Assembly: GCA_934277985.1 (NCBI GenBank)
Contig: CAKQWF010000004.1
Span: 1 to 64,000 of the forward strand
DNA: 64,000 nt
Source of the DNA: an uncultured Oxalobacter sp.
GTDB lineage: Bacteria; Pseudomonadota; Gammaproteobacteria; Burkholderiales; Burkholderiaceae_D
Direction of reading: 5' to 3'
Made by a program: the position numbers and the translations under genes. Below the pieces are notes generated by a model, which worked only from the letters and a program-made list of their open reading frames with translations, was not told where the DNA came from and did not search any database. Each line of letters starts with the position of its first letter. Positions within the stretch are counted from its first letter, which is position 1. Shown here one piece after another: positions 1 to 8,789 of this stretch.

Positions 1-37
1 AATAAAGCGTTTTGTTTATCAACAGCTGAGAAACGAA

Positions 38-66
38 ATTATGCTCTTCTCTTCACTACCTGTCAA
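38..66 (-). promoter_or_regulatory. Leftward sigma-70 promoter, proximal (P2-like)
   Basis: Read on the minus strand the site is TTGACA, 17 bases, CATAAT: a perfect -35 and a 5/6 -10 at optimal spacing. Runs of A and T (about 67-100) lie directly upstream, like an UP element. It fires out of the window. Its sequence closely resembles the promoter at 156-185, so the two look like a duplicated tandem pair, as in rRNA operons. The transcribed gene is not visible. Confidence 0.7.
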
Positions 67-155
67 GAACTTTTTTATTCAACTTCACAAAAAAATTTCC
101 TGACTTTTGCAACTTCACTTTGCCAGTTTCAACATCGGCAAAGTCGAGAAAGAAA

Positions 156-185
156 ATTATGATCTTTTCACACACTTGCTGTCAA
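156..185 (-). promoter_or_regulatory. Leftward sigma-70 promoter, distal (P1-like)
   Basis: On the minus strand the site is TTGACA, 18 bases, CATAAT, followed by a T-rich stretch as in the proximal copy. An A-rich tract sits immediately upstream of the -35 box. The offset to the second promoter is about 118 bases, similar to the P1-P2 distance of rRNA operons. Confidence 0.65.
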
Positions 186-381
186 GCATTTTTTACACAC
201 TCAAAGTCGTTTTTCAATTCGATGCGCCCTCTCCCGGCACATACGCCTTGACTTCCATCCGGAAATCTTCACTCCCAGTCATCGTACCTTCTGCAAACTG
301 TCTTTTTGCCTGCTGCGCAAACTCTGCTTTTTCCCCTGTCCGGAACTGTCAGGAATATAACTGTCCGTCCCTTACGATTCA

Positions 382-409
382 TTGACATCAAATGGAAAAT
401 TGATAAAGT
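382..409 (+). promoter_or_regulatory. Candidate sigma-70 promoter for ychF
   Basis: A perfect TTGACA (382-387) is followed after 16 bases by TAAAGT (404-409), a 4/6 match to the -10 box. It lies 63 bases upstream of the ychF start and is the best rightward promoter I can see there. Confidence 0.4.
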
Positions 410-471
410 GTCTGACAGACTGTCGATCACGACATATTTCCATTGTTTAGTTTATTTCTGAAAGTATTTCC

Positions 472-1563
472 ATGAGTTTGAAATGTGGCATTGTCGGATT
501 GCCCAATGTCGGCAAATCCACCCTTTTCAATGCATTGACCAAGGCGGGTATTCCTGCCGAAAACTACCCGTTTTGCACGATCGAACCCAATGTCGGTATT
601 GTCGAAGTACCAGATCCCAGATTGAATCAACTGGCCGAAATCGTAAAACCTGAACGCATCGTACCGGCTGTAGTCGAATTCGTCGATATCGCCGGACTGG
701 TCGCTGGCGCATCCAAAGGTGAAGGACTTGGTAACCAGTTTCTTGCCCATATTCGCGAAACAGATGCCATTGTCCAGGTCGTTCGCTGTTTCCGTAACGA
801 CAATGTCGTTCATGTCGCCGGCAAGGTTGATCCCTTAAGCGATATTTCCGTCATCCAGACAGAACTGGCTCTGGCAGATCTGAATACCGTAGAAAAAGTC
901 ATACAGCGAGAAATCAAGAAAGCCGGTGCAGGCAACAAGGAATCGGCACGCCTGTGCGATTTGCTTGAAAAAGTGGCTGCCCATCTGAATCAGGCAGAAC
1001 CGGTCCGTTCGATGGGACTTGACAAGGAACAGATGGAACTGATCCGTCCGCTTTGTCTGATTACGGCAAAACCGACCATGTATGTTGCCAATGTCTCGGA
1101 CGATGGATTCACCGACAATCCGTTACTTGATCAGCTCACACAATATGCCGAGTCACAAAAAGCGCCGATCGTCGCGATCTGCGCCGCTATCGAATCCGAA
1201 ATCGTCGAACTGCCTGAAGAAGACCGTGCGGAATTTCTTTCGGACATGGGCATGGACGAACCAGGCCTGAACCGGCTCATTCGAGCTGCCTTCAAGCTGC
1301 TTGGCCTGCAAACCTACTTCACAGCAGGAGTCAAGGAAGTACGTGCATGGACGATTCATATCGGCGACACTGCACCGAAAGCCGCTGGAGTCATTCACAC
1401 CGACTTCGAACGCGGTTTCATTCGCGCACAGACTATCGCTTTTGAAGACTATATCGCCTGCAAAGGTGAAAACGGCGCGCGAGAAGCAGGGAAAATGAGG
1501 GCTGAAGGAAAAGACTACATCGTCAAGGATGGCGATGTCCTGAATTTTCTTTTCAACGTCTAA
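472..1563 (+). CDS. ychF: Redox-regulated ribosome-binding ATPase YchF
   Basis: A 363-residue Obg-family P-loop NTPase of normal length. The G1 motif GLPNVGKST is at residues 9-17 and the G3 motif DIAGL at about 72-76, and the C-terminal part is a TGS domain. YchF proteins bind ribosomes and prefer ATP to GTP; in E. coli they are tied to the oxidative-stress response. The ATG at 472 follows a short AT-rich leader without a strong Shine-Dalgarno. It is transcribed alone and closed by a hairpin terminator shared with the convergent ferredoxin gene. Confidence 0.97.
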   Translation: MSLKCGIVGLPNVGKSTLFNALTKAGIPAENYPFCTIEPNVGIVEVPDPRLNQLAEIVKPERIVPAVVEFVDIAGLVAGASKGEGLGNQFLAHIRETDAIVQVVRCFRNDNVVHVAGKVDPLSDISVIQTELALADLNTVEKVIQREIKKAGAGNKESARLCDLLEKVAAHLNQAEPVRSMGLDKEQMELIRPLCLITAKPTMYVANVSDDGFTDNPLLDQLTQYAESQKAPIVAICAAIESEIVELPEEDRAEFLSDMGMDEPGLNRLIRAAFKLLGLQTYFTAGVKEVRAWTIHIGDTAPKAAGVIHTDFERGFIRAQTIAFEDYIACKGENGAREAGKMRAEGKDYIVKDGDVLNFLFNV

Positions 1564-1579
1564 AACAATCCGGTCAAAT

Positions 1580-1611
1580 AAAAAAACGGTTGCAATGGCA
1601 ACCGTTTTTTT
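1580..1611. terminator. Bidirectional terminator between ychF and the ferredoxin gene
   Basis: An A-run, the stem ACGGTTGC/GCAACCGT with a four-base loop, and a T-run make an intrinsic terminator that works on both strands. It fits the convergent stops at 1563 and 1616. Confidence 0.9.
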
Positions 1612-1615
1612 ATGG

Positions 1616-1867
1616 TCATTTGCCCTCGCTCAAGCGAAGAAATTTCTGCATCAGCTGATCAGGTGTCTCCACACAATCCGGATTTTTGACGATGCAATCC
1701 ATCGGGCATACCTGTTTGCACTGCGGCTCATCATAATGTCCCACACACTCGGTACAGCGGTTGACATCTATCTCACATATTTTCTTGCCCAGCGTAATCG
1801 CCTCATTCGGGCATTCTGGAACACATATATCGCAACAGATACAATCTTTCGTTATCAATAACGCCAT
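1616..1867 (-). CDS. YfhL-family 2[4Fe-4S] ferredoxin
   Basis: An 83-residue ferredoxin with two cysteine clusters. The first is a C-x2-C-x2-C-x3-CP set in residues 9-19. The second begins CTECVGHYDEPQC and has the eight-residue insertion between cysteines typical of the Allochromatium vinosum/YfhL type. These are low-potential electron carriers; the partner cannot be told from here. It is the last gene of the leftward operon, 43 bases after coaD, and ends at the bidirectional terminator. The ATG at 1867 starts the conserved MALLI sequence. Confidence 0.93.
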   Translation of the reverse strand: MALLITKDCICCDICVPECPNEAITLGKKICEIDVNRCTECVGHYDEPQCKQVCPMDCIVKNPDCVETPDQLMQKFLRLSEGK

Positions 1868-1910
1868 TGATTCTCCAAATTCCCTTCAGTCAAACGCTTC
1901 TGTCCGGTCG

Positions 1911-2441
<531 letters not shown>

Positions 2442-2446
2442 TTACC

Positions 2447-3124
2447 TCAAGATAAGCACGATGCCTGCATCTCAAACAAATGATAATAAACCTGTCCTGC
2501 CTGGCCATCCCTGACAAGCTGTAGCGCAGATACATCACGTCCCGACCACAAAGCCAGCCTTTCTGCAGTCAACTGCATATCCGATTCTATATAAACCATT
2601 CCGTCTTTCGCCAACAATTCCACACAAAGCGGTATGACTTTCGGCAACCATTCTTTCCGGAACGGCGGATCCAGAAAAATCAGGTCGAACGTTTTTCCCT
2701 GCCGGATCAATTGCGCGGCCATATCCATGGCATCTGCCTGAAAAACGGCAATCTGCGATGCCTGCAGCTTGTTCCTTGCACGTTGCAACTGCTCGTATGC
2801 CACACGATTTTTTTCGATCATGGTCACATGTGCCATACCCCGGCTCGCCGCTTCAAACCCAAGCGCTCCCGTTCCGGAAAACAGATCAAGACAATGCATA
2901 TTTGCAAAACGTGCACCACGCATGTGTGTCAACCAGTTGAACACCGTCTCACGCACGCGATCCGATGTCGGGCGCAACCCTTCCACATCAGCAACGACAA
3001 GCGGCGTACGTTTCCATTGTCCGCCAACAATACGGATTTTATGACTGTGATGTCCGGCAGATAACTTCCCGTTTTTTTTCTGAGCCCCCATTTCAAGACA
3101 CCCGCTGCATCCTGCACACGCCAT
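2447..3124 (-). CDS. rsmD: 16S rRNA (guanine966-N2)-methyltransferase RsmD
   Basis: An AdoMet-dependent methyltransferase that modifies G966 of 16S rRNA. Visible are the conserved entry IRIVGGQWKRTPL, the AdoMet-binding LDLFSGTGALGFEAASRG and the catalytic LDPPF. I place the start at ATG 3124, whose A overlaps the last base of the upstream peptidase stop. A GTG at 3127 and an ATG at 3091 are also in frame, and 3091 would drop a cysteine-rich leader unusual for the family. From 3124 the protein has 225 residues. It is translationally coupled to the M16 gene upstream. Confidence 0.93.
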   Translation of the reverse strand: MACAGCSGCLEMGAQKKNGKLSAGHHSHKIRIVGGQWKRTPLVVADVEGLRPTSDRVRETVFNWLTHMRGARFANMHCLDLFSGTGALGFEAASRGMAHVTMIEKNRVAYEQLQRARNKLQASQIAVFQADAMDMAAQLIRQGKTFDLIFLDPPFRKEWLPKVIPLCVELLAKDGMVYIESDMQLTAERLALWSGRDVSALQLVRDGQAGQVYYHLFEMQASCLS

Positions 3125-4488
3125 CACAGGCCAACAATGACCGTCACCATTTTTTCTGCATTGAGCTTTCGGTTCATCGCAGCCTTCACATCCGCCGCCG
3201 TAACCTGTCCGACCTTTTCCGTCCAGTGATCCAGATAATCCAGCGGCAAGTGATAGTATCCGATCATGGCAATGAGCTCCAGCACCTTGAGATTGTTATC
3301 CATCTGCATGGCAAAACTGTTGACCAGATGATCACGAGCGGATTGCAATTCGGTGGTATCCGGTCCATTGCGCAAAAAATCATTCAGCGTGTCATTGACT
3401 ACACCAATCGCATCCGTGGCCTGTTTTTTTTCAGTCTGTAAACCAATCATGAAAGGCCCAGGCTGAAACATCGGCTGAAACTGACTGTAAACACTATAGG
3501 ACAAGCCGCGTTTTTCCCTGACTTCCTGCATGAGTCTGGAAGAAAAACCTCCACCACCCAGAATGTAATTGCCGACCGTCAATGCAAAAAAATCGGGATC
3601 ACCCCGTTTGAGGGCTGGCATACCGATCAGGATATGTGCCTGAGTGGCAGGATGCGCAATGACATTCGTTTTTCCATTGGCAACCGTCACATCCGGAAGT
3701 ACTGGCAACTCCTGATCCGAAACCCTCAAGCCGCCGCTGATCTCCTGCGCAATGCGCCGCGCCCTTTCGATATCGATATCGCCGACAAGACTGATAACGG
3801 CCCTGTTGGCGACATAGTGTGTTTTATGAAAATCCATCAGATCATCCCGGGTGATTTGCTCCACGGACTCCGGCGTCGAACTTTCACCATAAGGATGCTT
3901 CGGATAAATATCCTTCCTGAACGCTTTCGCAGCAATCGAATCCGGCCGAGTCATTTCCTCCCTGAGTGACGCGACCAGCCTCGCCTTGTCCCGTGTCAGC
4001 AATGCTTGCGGAAACGACGGACTGGCCAGAAGTTGCGCCATCATCCGGATCGCCGCATCCGATTCTGCCTGTCCTGACATCACACGCAATGAATAACCGG
4101 CTCTGTCCATACTCGTTTTGTTGGAACGCAATGCGCCCGCATCTGCAAACGTATCCAGAATCTGCGCCTCGGTAATGTCCGCAACACCTGACCGTGCAAT
4201 CCCCTTGTCCAGAGAACCATTCGTCAATGCCGCCAGCCCAGCCTTTCCGGCCGGATCCCTCCTCGAACCCGCATCGAATTCGACACTGATATCCAGTACC
4301 GGAATCGCATGTGTCTCGACGAAAAAGACACGTGCCCCGTTTTCCGTTACCCAATGCTGAATAGGCAAGGCAGCATATACCTGAACACCATATAACAGGC
4401 AACCGATCAAACCTGCCTTGAGAAAACGGCATACCTGTTGCAACACATATTCTGGATTTCTCATTTGTATATATCGACTCATTGTCAT
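3124..4488 (-). CDS. M16-family peptidase-like subunit, HxxEH motif absent
   Basis: A 454-residue exported protein with a hydrophobic N-terminal segment ending near Ala-Ala (about residues 22-41). Where active M16 enzymes carry HxxEH this one reads LTNGSLDKG, so it cannot bind zinc in the usual way. It keeps the C-terminal-half signature around GGGGFSSRLMQEVREKRGL. Such proteins pair with a catalytic M16 partner, as in mitochondrial processing peptidase alpha/beta. That partner is encoded just upstream, 24 bases away. The ATG at 4488 has a GGAAG site nine bases upstream; in-frame ATGs at 4482 and 4464 are alternatives. Confidence 0.9.
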   Translation of the reverse strand: MTMSRYIQMRNPEYVLQQVCRFLKAGLIGCLLYGVQVYAALPIQHWVTENGARVFFVETHAIPVLDISVEFDAGSRRDPAGKAGLAALTNGSLDKGIARSGVADITEAQILDTFADAGALRSNKTSMDRAGYSLRVMSGQAESDAAIRMMAQLLASPSFPQALLTRDKARLVASLREEMTRPDSIAAKAFRKDIYPKHPYGESSTPESVEQITRDDLMDFHKTHYVANRAVISLVGDIDIERARRIAQEISGGLRVSDQELPVLPDVTVANGKTNVIAHPATQAHILIGMPALKRGDPDFFALTVGNYILGGGGFSSRLMQEVREKRGLSYSVYSQFQPMFQPGPFMIGLQTEKKQATDAIGVVNDTLNDFLRNGPDTTELQSARDHLVNSFAMQMDNNLKVLELIAMIGYYHLPLDYLDHWTEKVGQVTAADVKAAMNRKLNAEKMVTVIVGL

Positions 4489-4512
4489 AAATAGATACTT
4501 CCGTCAGATTCC

Positions 4513-5859
4513 TTACTTTGCAGGCTGTTTCGGCAAAGATTCCGGAATCAGCGTAGCGATCGTCAATCCGTCATCCGAAAAATATTTTTTCGCTACCTGC
4601 TGAACCTGCTGCGGCGTCACAGCCTTGAGTTTTTCAATCGTCCGGTCGATCTGCCGATGTCCGATCCCCGTCATCTCGAACACACCGATTTCCATCGCCT
4701 GACCGAACATCGAATCGCGCTTGTATATCTGTGAAGAGATCAGCTGCATCTTCACACGTTGCAACTCAGCTTCCGATATACCATCTTTGGCAATTCGTGC
4801 AATTTCTCCCCGTAACCGCTTCTCCAGTTCATCGACTGTCACACCTTTGGAAGGCACCCCTTCGACGACAAACAATGCAGGCCCGCGTGAAAGCGCCGAA
4901 TAACTCGCGCCTACCGCCAACGCAATCTTTTCCTGACGCACAAGCGTAGCCGGCAAGCGTGCATTATCATATCCGTCCAGTATGGAAGAGAGTACATCGA
5001 GTGCATAAACATCCTGATCCTTTTCGACATCCCGTAATGCCGGAACCTTGTATGCCAGCACAACCATCGGATTTTCCGCAGGAGCTGAAACCGCTACCCG
5101 CCGGATACCACGCTGTTCCGGTTCTTCCTGTGGCTTGACCGGCGTAATTTTTTTGGGTTTGATCCGTCTGAAATGCTTTTCCGCCATCTTGCGGACGGCC
5201 TGAGCATCCACATCGCCAACGACGACCAGTGTCGCATTATTCGGTGCATACCAGCGTTCATACCAGTGACGGGCGTCATCGACCGTCATATTCTGCAAAT
5301 CGTTCATCCAGCCGATGATCGGCCAGTGATAAGGATGTGCGACAAAAGCGCTCGCACGCAACGCCTCATCCAGCCTTCCTTCCGGCTGATCATCCGTTCT
5401 CCAGCGCCTTTCCTCCATCACGACCCTGATTTCCTTGTCGAAATCAGACGCCTTGAATTGCAGATTGCGCATGCGATCCGCTTCCATTTCCATCATCTTT
5501 TCCAGATGATCTTTCGGAATCTGCTGAAAATATGCCGTATAGTCCGTATTCGTAAACGCATTGTCCCTGCCACCCAGTCTCGCGACCGTCTTGCTCAGGC
5601 TTCCCTCCGGAAACTTCCTCGTCCCCTTGAACATCATATGTTCGAGAACGTGCGCCACCCCTGTCGTTCCATTACTTTCATCCATGGAGCCGACCCGATA
5701 CCAGACCATATGAACCGCAACAGGCGCACGGTGATCTTCCCTGACCACGACCTTCATCCCGTTGGCAAGATAAAACTCTTCGGCAGGTTCGGCTTGCGCC
5801 CCGTTTTGTACCCAGAACAGGACAAACATCAGACCAAAAAAGATTTTTAGAATTTTCAT
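4513..5859 (-). CDS. Periplasmic M16-family zinc peptidase, catalytic subunit
   Basis: A 448-residue insulinase-like protease. Residues 1-23 form a signal peptide ending in AQA. HVLEH at residues 70-74 is the inverted zinc motif HxxEH, and EMEADRM about 76 residues later supplies the third-ligand glutamate. A second inactive M16-like domain follows. The family degrades or processes peptides in the periplasm; the substrate is unknown. It heads the operon with its non-catalytic partner, rsmD, coaD and the ferredoxin gene, and is divergent from ftsY across 77 bases. Confidence 0.93.
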   Translation of the reverse strand: MKILKIFFGLMFVLFWVQNGAQAEPAEEFYLANGMKVVVREDHRAPVAVHMVWYRVGSMDESNGTTGVAHVLEHMMFKGTRKFPEGSLSKTVARLGGRDNAFTNTDYTAYFQQIPKDHLEKMMEMEADRMRNLQFKASDFDKEIRVVMEERRWRTDDQPEGRLDEALRASAFVAHPYHWPIIGWMNDLQNMTVDDARHWYERWYAPNNATLVVVGDVDAQAVRKMAEKHFRRIKPKKITPVKPQEEPEQRGIRRVAVSAPAENPMVVLAYKVPALRDVEKDQDVYALDVLSSILDGYDNARLPATLVRQEKIALAVGASYSALSRGPALFVVEGVPSKGVTVDELEKRLRGEIARIAKDGISEAELQRVKMQLISSQIYKRDSMFGQAMEIGVFEMTGIGHRQIDRTIEKLKAVTPQQVQQVAKKYFSDDGLTIATLIPESLPKQPAK

Positions 5860-5936
5860 ATTGACAGCTCTGTTAAAATGAAAGTCTCGATAAACCTTTG
5901 CATTTTGTACTTTATTTCAGCGCACGACGGTTGCCA

Positions 5937-6983
5937 ATGTTTAGTTTTTTCAAAAAGAAACCCCCTGTCGAAACGACAGAAGATGAAATCAGTGCACCGG
6001 CATCACCCGAGACCGCCACCGAAACTGCGGATACTCCGTCTGATGCCAATATAGAGACTTACACTACGCTTGCCAAGCCGGAAAAAGAAAAAACGTCCTG
6101 GTTTGACCGCCTCAAGGCCGGACTTGCGCGGACATCGGCCAATCTGAACATTTTCGGTGGAACCAAAATCGATGAGGAACTGTTCGAGGAACTCGAAACC
6201 GCATTACTCGTCTCCGATGTCGGTCTGCCCGCCACTGAATATCTTCTGGATGAACTCCGGCAAAAAGTCAAACAAAACCGTCTGACACAACCTGCCGAAA
6301 TTCGGGAAGAACTGATCCGGTTATTGACCGAGCTGTTGACACCCCTCGTAAAACCGCTGGAAATCGGCCGTCATACCCCGCTCATCGTCATGATGACCGG
6401 CGTCAACGGTGCCGGCAAGACCACCACGATCGGGAAACTGGCAAAGCATCTCCAGCGCCATAACCAGAGTGTCCTTCTCGCTGCAGGAGACACGTTCCGT
6501 GCAGCTGCCCGCGAACAGCTGGCGATATGGGGCGACCGAAACAGGATCACCGTCATCGCACAGGAATCCGGCGATCCGGCAGCCGTCGCTTTCGATGCCG
6601 TTCAATCCGCCAAAGCGAAAAATATCGACGTCGTCATGGTCGATACAGCCGGCAGACTGCCGACGCAACTTCACCTGATGGAAGAACTCAAAAAGGTCAA
6701 ACGCGTTATCGGCAAAGGTATGGACACCGCGCCACATGAAATCATTCTCGTCATCGACGGCAATACAGGACAAAATGCACTGACCCAGGTCAAGGCATTC
6801 GACGAAGCACTCGGACTGACCGGACTGATCGTCACAAAACTCGACGGCACCCCCAAAGGAGGCATTCTGGCGGCCATCGCAAAAAACCATCCTGTGCCCG
6901 TCTATTTCATCGGCGTCGGCGAAAAAATAGACGATCTTCAACCTTTCGACGCACAAGAATTTGCAAAAGCATTGTTGAGCTAG
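5937..6983 (+). CDS. ftsY: Signal recognition particle receptor FtsY
   Basis: The SRP GTPase receptor brings ribosome-SRP complexes to SecYEG. I start it at ATG 5937, giving MFSFFKKKPP, a typical FtsY start; the frame extends to a TTG at 5898 but that adds atypical sequence. From 5937 it has 348 residues: an acidic/basic A domain (1-60), the N helical bundle, and the NG GTPase with GVNGAGKTTT, DTAGR and TKLDGTPKGG. It is the first gene of ftsY-ftsE-ftsX, an arrangement known from E. coli. Confidence 0.95.
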   Translation: MFSFFKKKPPVETTEDEISAPASPETATETADTPSDANIETYTTLAKPEKEKTSWFDRLKAGLARTSANLNIFGGTKIDEELFEELETALLVSDVGLPATEYLLDELRQKVKQNRLTQPAEIREELIRLLTELLTPLVKPLEIGRHTPLIVMMTGVNGAGKTTTIGKLAKHLQRHNQSVLLAAGDTFRAAAREQLAIWGDRNRITVIAQESGDPAAVAFDAVQSAKAKNIDVVMVDTAGRLPTQLHLMEELKKVKRVIGKGMDTAPHEIILVIDGNTGQNALTQVKAFDEALGLTGLIVTKLDGTPKGGILAAIAKNHPVPVYFIGVGEKIDDLQPFDAQEFAKALLS

Positions 6984-6986
6984 AAA

Positions 6987-7676
6987 ATGAGCGCAATGAT
7001 CCAATTCCAGAATGTATCCAGGTGCTATCCCGGCAACATCATCGCCGTACAGGATATCAACCTGACCATCGAGCAGGGTGAATTCGTTTTTCTGTCGGGC
7101 CCTTCCGGAGCAGGAAAATCGACACTCCTGAAAATGATCGCCGCTATCGAACGCCCCGATACCGGAACGCTGACCGTCAACGGTCAGGACATCGGTGGAC
7201 TCAGACCGGCAGGGATACCGTTTCTGAGACGCAACCTCGGACTGATCCTGCAGCAACAGCATTTACTGAACGACAAAACCATTCTCGAAAACGTCATGCT
7301 TCCCCTGTTCGTCACCGGTATCCCAGAAACCGAAGCACAATCCCGTGCGCATGCCGCACTGGAAAAAGTGGGACTTGCCGGGCGAGCAGCATCGCTACCG
7401 CTGACGCTGTCGGAAGGCGAACAACAACGGGTCGCCGTCGCACGTGCCATCGTCAACCAGCCGCAAATCATTCTGGCAGACGAACCGACAGCCAATCTCG
7501 ATCGCGCCAATGCAGAAAAAGTGCTCGATGCCATCGCCTTTTTCCAGTCTGCAGGTGTGACCTGTGTCATCGCAACCCATGACGAAAGTCTTTTTCCAAG
7601 AGCCGACCGGATCATTTATCTCGACAGCGGCAGACTGCATCACATCGACCAACCCACAAAGGGTAAACAAGCATGA
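6987..7676 (+). CDS. ftsE: Cell-division ABC transporter ATPase FtsE
   Basis: The 229-residue ATPase works with FtsX to control peptidoglycan hydrolases at the septum. Walker A GPSGAGKSTLLK, the ABC signature LSEGEQQR and Walker B ILADEPTANLD are intact. It begins four bases after the ftsY stop, and its TGA overlaps the ftsX ATG as ATGA, so the two products are translationally coupled. In FtsE the usual signature is LSGGEQQR; the Gly-to-Glu change at its third position is a small oddity. Confidence 0.95.
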   Translation: MSAMIQFQNVSRCYPGNIIAVQDINLTIEQGEFVFLSGPSGAGKSTLLKMIAAIERPDTGTLTVNGQDIGGLRPAGIPFLRRNLGLILQQQHLLNDKTILENVMLPLFVTGIPETEAQSRAHAALEKVGLAGRAASLPLTLSEGEQQRVAVARAIVNQPQIILADEPTANLDRANAEKVLDAIAFFQSAGVTCVIATHDESLFPRADRIIYLDSGRLHHIDQPTKGKQA

Positions 7677-8605
7677 ATACCTGGTTTCGTTATCATATCT
7701 CGGCAATTTGTCTCGCGCTTGCCCAGTTCAGACGTTCTCCGGGACATTTCTTTTTCAATATTCTGGTTCTTTCCATGACGCTGGCATTGCCCTTCGGTGG
7801 AATCACGCTGTTCGACAATATCCAGTCCGTTACCGGACAACTGTCCGTATCACTGGAAATCAGTCTTTTTCTGAAGCAAAACACAGAACGTACCGACGCG
7901 CAGGCCATGGAACAATCCATCAGACAACTGCTACGCAAAGACAACATCGCCGCCGACATTATTTTCATTCCGAAAGAAGCCGCACTGGACTCGCTTGAGG
8001 AAAAAACCGGTCTGAACAATATGGCCGGCTCACTGGGGAAAAACCCCTTGCCCGACTCCTATATCATCCGTCTTTCAGACAACACGCCTGACGGTGCGAC
8101 GCTATCCGCCCGCATCAACGCCATTACCGGACAATTACAGAAAATGCCTGAAACCGACAAGGTGCAAATCGATTCCGACTGGACCAAACGTCTGGCAGCC
8201 TTGCTTGGTGTCATGCGGATGGGACTGCTGTTTCTGGGTGTCGTGCTGGGCATCGTCGTAATCGTCGTCACATTCAACACCATTCGCCTGCAAGTTCTGA
8301 TGCATCTTGATGAAATCACACTTTCATGGCATGTCGGAGCCAGTCGCGCCTATATACGCCGTCCGTTTTGCTACATGGGCATTTTTCTCGGACTTTTTTC
8401 CGGAATACTGGCATTGATACTCGTCGGCCTGAGCCTGTATCCCTTCAACAGCGCCATCAATGAACTGGCACAGCTTTACGGCTCTGACTTCAGGCTCTCC
8501 CCGCTGAACCCGGGTACATCGGCGATTTTATTGCTGGCGAGTGCCGCGCTAGGATGGCTGGGCGCACTCTTGTCTGTCAATCGCCAGTTGAGAAAAATCT
8601 ACTGA
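7673..8605 (+). CDS. ftsX: Cell-division membrane protein FtsX
   Basis: A 310-residue inner-membrane protein with one N-terminal membrane segment (about 25-47), a periplasmic domain containing the conserved KNPLPDSY motif, and three C-terminal segments (about 180-205, 225-255, 280-300). It partners FtsE. The start overlaps the ftsE stop by four bases. rpoH follows after 184 bases that hold a separate promoter and a CIRCE operator. Confidence 0.95.
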   Translation: MNTWFRYHISAICLALAQFRRSPGHFFFNILVLSMTLALPFGGITLFDNIQSVTGQLSVSLEISLFLKQNTERTDAQAMEQSIRQLLRKDNIAADIIFIPKEAALDSLEEKTGLNNMAGSLGKNPLPDSYIIRLSDNTPDGATLSARINAITGQLQKMPETDKVQIDSDWTKRLAALLGVMRMGLLFLGVVLGIVVIVVTFNTIRLQVLMHLDEITLSWHVGASRAYIRRPFCYMGIFLGLFSGILALILVGLSLYPFNSAINELAQLYGSDFRLSPLNPGTSAILLLASAALGWLGALLSVNRQLRKIY

Positions 8606-8687
8606 AATCTGCCGCGCATGCGTTCAGCCGTATTCCGTATTTGCATCATGATGCAAAACAAACCGTATCACCCGTTTTGCACTAGAG

Positions 8688-8715
8688 TGGACATAACATG
8701 GCAAACAGATATAAA
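8688..8715 (+). promoter_or_regulatory. Sigma-70 promoter of rpoH
   Basis: TGGACA (8688-8693), a 16-base spacer and TATAAA (8710-8715) each match the consensus at 5 of 6 positions. The start point should fall near 8722, inside the CIRCE element that begins at 8716. A bound HrcA would therefore block RNA polymerase. Confidence 0.7.
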
Positions 8716-8742
8716 TTAGCACTCTATACCAAAGAGTGCTAA
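8716..8742 (+). promoter_or_regulatory. CIRCE operator (HrcA-binding inverted repeat)
   Basis: TTAGCACTC, nine bases, GAGTGCTAA: an exact match to the CIRCE consensus with no mismatch in either arm. It abuts the -10 box of the rpoH promoter and ends 47 bases before the rpoH start codon. The likely repressor, hrcA, is in this window at 18919-19962. I found no other CIRCE in the window; none precedes dnaK or hrcA. Confidence 0.95.
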
Positions 8743-8789
8743 AATAGAATCTATAAGCAATTAATGCATTCAAATACACAGGAGAAAGA

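Larger units (their letters stand above)
1..471. other. Gene-free regulatory region at left edge
   Basis: I see no convincing gene in these 471 bases. The left part is AT-rich and holds two related leftward promoter units at 38-66 and 156-185, each with A/T tracts just upstream of its -35 box. The right part (about 200-380) is neutral sequence leading to ychF. The one short open frame (107-385, rightward) has no ribosome-binding site or recognisable protein content. Confidence 0.6.

Noticed and set aside
107..385. A 92-codon open frame in the left intergenic region
   Set aside because: It overlaps the distal leftward promoter, has no Shine-Dalgarno sequence and shows no protein-like pattern.
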